Origin: Grammothele lineata
Lineage: Eukaryota; Basidiomycota; Agaricomycetes; Polyporales; Polyporaceae
Assembly: GCA_002150815.3 (NCBI GenBank)
Contig: NDFF03000293.1
Location: 1-26,049, forward strand
Reading direction: 5' to 3'
Length of the DNA stretch: 26,049 bases
The notes under the pieces are model-generated. The model was not told the DNA's origin and searched no databases. It worked only from the letters and a program-made list of their open reading frames with translations. This document shows, piece by piece, positions 20,253 through 26,049 of the stretch (positions are counted from its first letter, which is position 1; each line of letters begins with the position of its first letter). Both the position numbers and the translations under genes were made by a program.

Positions 20253-20771
20253 TTGATTCGACTATCTACGACATCCCGTCCGCGCGACACTCGACTTCGA
20301 CTATCTACAGCTCATCTTCCTTCTCTGTCTTCCTCCTCCTCCCCTTCGCGCACGCTCGGCGGACTCGCCTTTGTGCCCTCGCACTTAGTTAACCCTACTC
20401 CGGGGTTAGCATCATACCAACAGCAAGTAAGTCTCTCCCACCGTGTTCTTCGTGCTGCTGTGCACCGACTGTTCGATGCAGCTCACGGTCGCGCGTGACA
20501 TCACTGGCAGGCTGCCATCGTCCGCGGAGCCGAAGAGTGCGTGCGCTGTCATGCGCGAAACTGGAACGCCGTGGGCGGACGCGCGCTGCTAGTCCGGTCG
20601 CAAGCTATCGGGGGGTGGCCGCGGGGGGGCCATGACATGTCCCGGGCCAGCCCCCGCACTAAATTTTCTCGCGCGCGAGCCCCACGGATGGCCGCAAGTC
20701 CTGCATGTTTACTGATGAAAACGTTCGAGGATGGGGTATCAATCACATTACAAGGACATACTGAGGGATAG
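20253..20771 (+). CDS. Doubtful, probably decayed gene with Cys-cluster remnant
   Basis: Two open segments, 20253-20426 and 20511-20771, join in phase 0 across an 84-nt intron (GTAAGT donor, GGCAG acceptor). There is no in-frame ATG in the first segment; a CTACAG just before it (20245-20250) suggests that an upstream exon is missing. The second exon begins AAIVRGAEECVRCHARNW, then VGGRALLVRSQ. This looks like the zinc-knuckle pattern C..C....x.C.GG...PC..C of some mushroom proteins, but the later cysteines are replaced. A decayed member is therefore likely. Convergent with the 20820 gene, 49 bp away. Confidence 0.25.
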
Positions 20772-20819
20772 CCACGACATGGAAACACTACACAGCAGAT
20801 TCGACATCGCATCGTTTAC

Positions 20820-22056
20820 TCATACGTAAACAAAGTCCTCCGCCTCGTCGCCGGTGTCTCCACCATCGAACTCAATGACTGTGTCAAATTCGATGTCGCC
20901 AACGCCACCACCAACGCCAAACACATCTTCCCCCAAGCCTACAAAGCTGCCATGACCAACATCTGCTTCGTTGTCGCTGGTCGAGTTTTGCGCTTCGTCA
21001 TCGCTATCATAGTCCTCCGCCTCGTCATCGCTATCATAGTCCTCCGCCTCGTCGTCGCTGGAAGAGTCCTCCTCGTGGATGAAGAAGAGCGGAGACTCGT
21101 AGAGTCGTTCCTCAACAAGTGTAATCATCCACCGAACCTTGGTCATGATAACCGCGACCTCGAAGAGTATCTCCTCTGAGATGAAGAGAATGGAGGAACG
21201 TCTATATCCGTGACGCTGTAAGGCTAAGAGGCGTCGGAAGAGACGCTCGCCGTATACAACCCAATGATGGGCAGACGCGCGCCACATGTTTTGAAGCTCC
21301 GTCGAGTTGCTTGCTCGAACTGCGTAGTATTCTCGCTCGAGCTGGCGGAACAGAGGGATCGGTCTCTCCATGTAGCCCCATCGGCGCAACGAGCTATTCA
21401 CATTTGCGAGCTCGGCTGCAATGTAGGGGTCGTGTGGCTGGGCCATGATGGGACCCCTGGGGCCGCCGGAGTGCCTGAGAGCGTTTGTGCATTAGCCTGT
21501 ACGTGATACTAAGACGTCCAAGAATACTTACCGCGTGGCCATTGAGGAGAGAGGCATTCCCCCCTCGTAAAGGACTGGCGCCTGCCCCGGTTTGATGCGG
21601 GAGAACAGGCACCGGTAAGGACCATCCGAAGCGAAGGGCGAGTTGGTGTTATTCTGCGTCTGGGACTTCGATGAGTCGACGGCGTTGGGGTCGGCTTCCG
21701 AGGGAGGAGGAGGTGAAAGGGCATCCGCCGTACGCCGGCGGTGATACCCAGGCACGGGAAGAGGGTTCAAGAAAGGGCCGGAGTCTGGGTCCGAGTCGTG
21801 CATGTTGTCGGGGAGGGGAGCTCCTTCTTTCTGGTGGCCGGTAATGTTGGTCGACGCGGACGTAGGAAACCTCGACTGGGCGCCATTGTGAGGCATCATG
21901 GTCGTCGTGTCCTCAACCGCGCAATAGTCTCCGACCACGGTTTGCCTAGAAGATTACGGTCATAGTGTGGTAACGACATGACGCCGTGAGCTCTCCAAAC
22001 TTACGTGTCGCGAGAATCTCGTTGGGAGCGTGCAGACCGCTGGCGGCGGAGTACAT
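20820..22056 (-). CDS. Hypothetical protein with acidic repeats, three exons
   Basis: The last exon (21474-20820) and the middle exon (21532 to about 21928 or 21945) join in phase across a 57-nt intron with a GTAAGT donor and CTCAG acceptor. The first exon is either 22056-22005 (MYSAASGLHAPNEILAT, acceptor GAG at 21929) or a longer one starting at 22201 (acceptor CTTCTAG at 21946). Both keep phase. The N-terminal half is Ser/Pro-rich and disordered. A helical segment follows (HDPYIAAELANVNSSLRRWGY, LFRQLEREYYAVRA, WVVYGERLFRRLLALQ, EEILFEVAVIMTKVRWMITLVEE). Then come an acidic tract with SDDEAEDYD repeats and a Gly/Asp-rich tail ending AEDFVYV. No family is recognised. About 350-400 residues. 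Confidence 0.55.
20992..21060 (-). repeat. 27-bp tandem repeat encoding acidic SDDEAEDYD
   Basis: About two and a half copies of a 27-bp unit (plus-strand core CGTCATCGCTATCATAGTC) lie within the acidic part of the 20820 gene. Confidence 0.75.
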
Positions 22057-22201
22057 TGCTGGAGAGGTAAAGCGCGGCCGTGTTAAATGATCTGTGAGCG
22101 TGGTCGGTGGAGGACGCGAGCGGGGCCATGGTTGCGGCGGATGGCAACGGAGGTGGGGGGATGGAAGCCTCGGGGTCAATTTGCAAGTTGAACCTCAGCA
22201 T

Positions 22202-24685
22202 TTAAACGCCTCCCACTCCGGCGCTCACCCTCAACGTAACGTGCCAGACAGCCGACTTCCTTCGCGAACACGGCGTCTTCTTAAGTATCACTATGCTTGT
22301 ACTTGGTCTCAGGGTAGCGAATACCTTACGGGCATTTCTGGGGGAACGTTGCACGAAACCGCGCGACGTACGCTAGAACCTCAGCGGCATAGGCTGCCTT
22401 GTGAACGGACCGGTCGAACGGGAGCGTGTGCGGCGGCGTTGTCGTCAGGTCCGACGCAGCGCTCCCGATCGGGCAGTGTATACACTCGGAGAACTCCGAC
22501 GTCGCGACGCGTGGCTCCGCATGCGCAAACCACGCCCAGCGCCGGCGCTGGCAGGCGGCGGAGCAAGGGTCCGTTGGCCCTCGCCGGTTCTCTACTATTG
22601 AAGTCGAACAAATGCACCAGTGTTATACGCTATCTCGAGTATGACTACACCGCCTCCCGGCATCCAGCTAACCTGATGTTTAGTTTTACTGGCCCGGCCC
22701 ACGTGGGACCTGTTGATGCTGTACTTTGTTTGGGAGGGGCAACAGAAGTCTACGCGCTATCCGTCTCCTGTTTATTTCGGTGCCAGAGAGCGCCGTCAGC
22801 TTCTACGCCCGTCGCTCGGATTCTCTCGCCCCCCTCATCTCCCTGAGTTTGTCCTGCTATGCCCGCAACTGCGCTCTTCTATCGCCTCCGCTGTCATCTA
22901 CCCCCTCAATCAATCCCCAGTAGTCTGACCGCCCCAACTAATAAAAATGGACCTCTGGTCGTTCATCCAGGTGTCGAGACAGGCCAGCGTTCCTACAGAT
23001 TAGGTGGAATTGGGGAGGAATATTTCCATTCAACGCGGAGAAGGCATCATTCAAACTGTTGAATCAGAGAAGAGTGAGCAAAAGGAACGGCGGAATATCA
23101 CAGTCCACTGGATTGACCCAACGTACGTTTTCCCTCCTCATTCCAAGCTCTCCCGTATCATCGACCGTACCCTTATTCCCCCTGAGGGACCGTGCGCCCC
23201 CACTCCCGTCCCTTATGTCTTGATGCGCACCTCGTGTACATCATGGTCCTTGTCAATAAATCTGTTTGCATATCCTGCGCTATCTTTATTGTAGCACCGC
23301 CCCACCTCGCCCCGCTACCGAACCAGCACGCCGCTACAGTCATGCGTTCTGTGACCGGACCTTCAATGTGGACGTAGAGATACCGCTTCACGTTGCCTAC
23401 TTTGCCTGCGATAGAGACTGAGCAGGGCATTCGTCGGATTTGGGTAGTAAGGTAAGCGTTTCGAGGTTCGCCGAGAAAGTGCCAGTATGAACACCGCGGC
23501 TGCGTTAGGGTGTTTCGTGTCCATGCACCACATAGCCTTTATGGACGCAGGGATGGCTGTTGGAGTGTATGGGAGTACAGGGTTTACATACTCAACGAGG
23601 TCCAGGAGTGGCCGCACTCTCACCCCCGTGCATGTAGAGGCATAGTGCACACTCCGATATGTTGTGATACTTCATATTACGGTGTCTTTACGTGCGATTC
23701 TGGGATAAGGACTCGTGAATAGACATGACGTACGGCTACGTTTTAGCAGCAAGATACAACATTGTTGACTCGGTACTCCCGGTTTGGCCCAGGACCAGGA
23801 TGGTCAAACAGAGAGGGGTCTCCAGAGCATCAAAGATTCGCTGCAGGTAGCCGGGACCTACCATCGTGCTCCCATCGCTTGAAGAAGCTGCGGGGATCGA
23901 ACACTGACACTAAGGCATGATTGAGGCGGCATCGTTCGACGTAAGGTATCAACATGTAACGCAAATAGTTGGAAGTCGGAATCGCTGGTTCAAGCCCGGC
24001 AACCTTTACGGACCGTGCGCCATGCCGACCGGGCACGCGTGCGCATTGCACATGCAGATTCTCGCCGTGAACGCCATCCCGTTCGCAATATTGCGCCATG
24101 GGACTGACACGCTGCTCATATTGCGCCTTCAACGACTCACGACAATAGCGGACTACTCGTTATTATCGCGTTCAATGAGCTATGTATCATAATGGGTGAA
24201 TTCTGTTTCTTATAACTCCAGGGCCCGTGCCATACGCCGTTGAACACCGTGTGAGGTGCATTTGGCCCATTCGACCCGACCCATCAGCTACACATCGCCC
24301 AATATTATATTTGATCCCAACCACGATTCACGTAGAATTTGCTACAAGAAGAATGGGAAAGAGACGGAGAATGCATTGCCACGTGTAAGACGTACAGGTC
24401 AGCCACATTAACACGCTACTAGTGACAGCTCGTGCGACACGCAGACTCCTCCTTGACACGCAACGCATGCATGATTCCACGCACAACAGTTGGGGTGATA
24501 TGTATATGCGAAGGTGGGACTACAACAACGAGGCGGATTGTGACTCTGCCTGGCACAGAACATGTCAGCCAGTGTAACAACGTAGACGCTCTCACGGGAG
24601 GCAAAGACGAACAACACTTGCCTTGGTAGGACCTCATCGTCTACGCCAATCGTCCAATACTGTCCCAGCCGGCGCGGAGACAGAG
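22202..24685. other. Gene-poor region
   Basis: I found no gene with consistent splicing over about 2.5 kb. Short plus-strand frames near 22100-22850 and 23004-23122 have some protein-like stretches (for example NISIQRGEGIIQTVESEKSE), but they lack acceptable starts or introns. A T-arm-like hairpin lies at 23990-24006 without the rest of a tRNA. The right end meets the duplicated block at 24686. Confidence 0.35.
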
Positions 24686-26049
24686 GAGATCAGAGACGAC
24701 CACTGAAACAGGGTGACCGGGTCAGACGTAGATGCGAGTGCGAAGGCCGTCCGCGCTCACCACCCGTACCTAGCCGCCACGCCGTCAGCTCAACCGCGCC
24801 CGATGTGCCAGAGAACAACATGCACTGGACTCGCGTAGCGTTAGTGCAAGCGTTGTCGTGGATCTTTCGAAGAAAAAACATACCGCCCATCCCCGCGGTT
24901 TCCGAAACACCGTGGCCGCCGCGTCCTTCATGCGCAATCTGGGCGGAGAATCGAACGAAGCCGTCAGTGTGTCATACGCGCAATGAAATCCGTTTTCCGA
25001 TGCCATTCAGCCGGATCTCATTACAGCCAGCTGCAGTAGACGGTTCAGGCCGAAGCTACTAGCACGCGCGCTACGACGTCCACAACATGCCTACAATTCA
25101 AGAAAAGGGATCTATACACGTGACAGGAATCTGAACATGACGTCAGCGATATGACTACGTGTACGGAATTAGTAAAACGCACTAGTCCATACTGATACTT
25201 GGTGGCGCACGGGCATTCGGGATCGCGGAGCAAGCTATGGTACAGGAATTGAAAGCGCATCACGCCGACCGTGATCTACTCCGAGCGGCGAGGAAAGCGA
25301 ACGGGCGGCGTAGGAAGACGCTGAAATGTCGCAACGAACGTTCTGACATAGAACGCCACCGCATCCTCCTGGAATCGCGAGAATTGGAAAGGATCGCATT
25401 CCTCCACCTCCGCCGCAGCGCGAGCAAGCCACGACGGAGCATCAGGCCAACGTTTCAACACCGTCAAGAACGCGGCCAGATGACACCGACCCTCCTCCCA
25501 TCCAGGGTCGTCGGGAGGAATCCAGGCGGATGCTTGCGAGTGCGCCCCGATGTCGGGGCAGATGTCCATGGCCGAACGCGGTGGTCCCCATGTCTCCGAG
25601 ATGAGCGATTCCCGAGCCCACTGATCGACCTCCGGCCAGTTGCGAGAGCCAAGGATCAACGCGTCGAGAGCCAGGAGCTCACATCGCCAGTTGGTTTCGT
25701 GAGCCTCCCACACTAACTGCCGATGAAGGGTGGCGTCGTCGGTCGCGACTTGCAACGTCACGTCGCGGTGGTCGAGTCTGTAACGCGCATCGGCGCGATA
25801 GGACGGGAGTGCTGCCGTATATCCGAAGAGGCGGTGGACGGCTTGGCGGTCTGCGTGTCGCTCGTGCTGACGCTTCGCATCGTGGCCACTCTTCTTCGCA
25901 ACGTTCGGACCTGACGTGGAAGCACGGGGACCTGGGGGCGCAGAAGACGTCCCTGCATCGGCGGCGTTCGAGTCGAGGCTGTAGTCGCCCCAAAGCGCAT
26001 CCTATGAGACAGGGATGTTATCAATGATGCGCTAACTGAAAGGAAACCC
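24686..26049 (+). repeat. Direct duplication, copy 2 (continues past window)
   Basis: Near-exact direct copy of 12877-14240. The flanks to the left (before 24686 versus before 12877) share nothing obvious. I see no target duplication or terminal motif at the border. Confidence 0.93.
25276..26049 (-). CDS. Second copy of the 13467 gene, 5' end beyond window
   Basis: The last exon (25978-25276) is a copy of 14169-13467 and encodes the same C-terminal 233 residues. The single substitution seen at 25762 makes the ACG codon in DHRDVTLQ read ACG versus ATG-side wobble in neighbouring frames and does not break this frame. The sequence from 25979 to the window end is the copy of the preceding intron. 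The remaining exons lie outside, so whether this copy keeps the intact 5' part missing from the first copy cannot be seen here. Confidence 0.55.

Noticed and set aside
21061..21180. Hydrophobic plus-strand frame resembling membrane segments (VLRLVIAIIVL)
   Set aside because: It is the complement of the acidic 27-bp repeat in the 20820 gene.
22947..23122. Possible two-exon gene starting MDLWSFIQ
   Set aside because: It needs a 33-nt intron, too short for this genome, and has no clear continuation after 23122.
23940..24013. tRNA-like T-arm (GGTTCAAGCCC) with a partly pairing 5 of 7 bp acceptor
   Set aside because: No D-arm or anticodon arm can be drawn; at best a degraded tRNA or tRNA-derived repeat.

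Overview
The window looks like nuclear DNA of a mushroom-forming basidiomycete (Agaricomycetes). The reasons are many genes broken by introns of about 46-60 nt with GTRNGY donors, CTNAY-like branch sites and YAG acceptors, dense gene packing on both strands, long low-complexity acidic and Ser/Pro/Thr-rich proteins, and several proteins resembling lineage-specific mushroom families. I see no bacterial operon structure, no rRNA and no CRISPR. All gene models were spliced by eye, by requiring reading phase to be kept across each intron.

Layout. 1-572 (-): 5' part of a small protein with an HABP4/Stm1-like motif, running off the left edge. 908-3882: a complete 2.96-kb foldback transposable element with terminal inverted repeats of about 1.09 kb, a 7-bp target duplication and subterminal repeats; no transposase is recognisable. 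4039-4550 (-) and 5025-5402 (+): two small divergent unknown genes. 5537-5848 (-): a doubtful small ORF. 6265-9873 (-): a long gene of about 13 exons with a GRF-like zinc finger at its N-terminus, a huge Asp/Glu tract and a conserved-looking C-terminal domain. 10449-12621 (-): a nine-exon gene with an HMG-box-like region, six GEGPA repeats and a basic tail. These last two lie head to tail and look like one locus.

13467-15279 (-): an unknown multi-exon gene whose 5' part has an in-frame stop and abuts a second, 0.83-kb palindromic foldback (15337-16168). 16542-17295 (-) and 17585-18479 (+): a divergent pair. The left gene is a two-exon protein with a WT-x-EQ N-terminal motif. The right one carries a ribonuclease H1 N-terminal (viroplasmin-like) domain. 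Their shared 289-bp promoter holds two perfect 14-bp palindromes, one containing ACGCGT. 18480-20250 is mostly relic-like sequence. 20253-20771 (+) is a doubtful, probably decayed gene. 20820-22056 (-) is an unknown gene with acidic repeats. 22200-24685 is gene-poor.

From 24686 to the right edge the sequence is an almost exact direct copy (one difference seen) of 12877-14240, so a second copy of the 13467 gene begins at 25276 and runs off the window.

Taken together this is an accessory, recently rearranged region: lineage-specific nuclear-type proteins, two foldback elements and a fresh 11.8-kb-spaced duplication. No metabolic pathway is visible.
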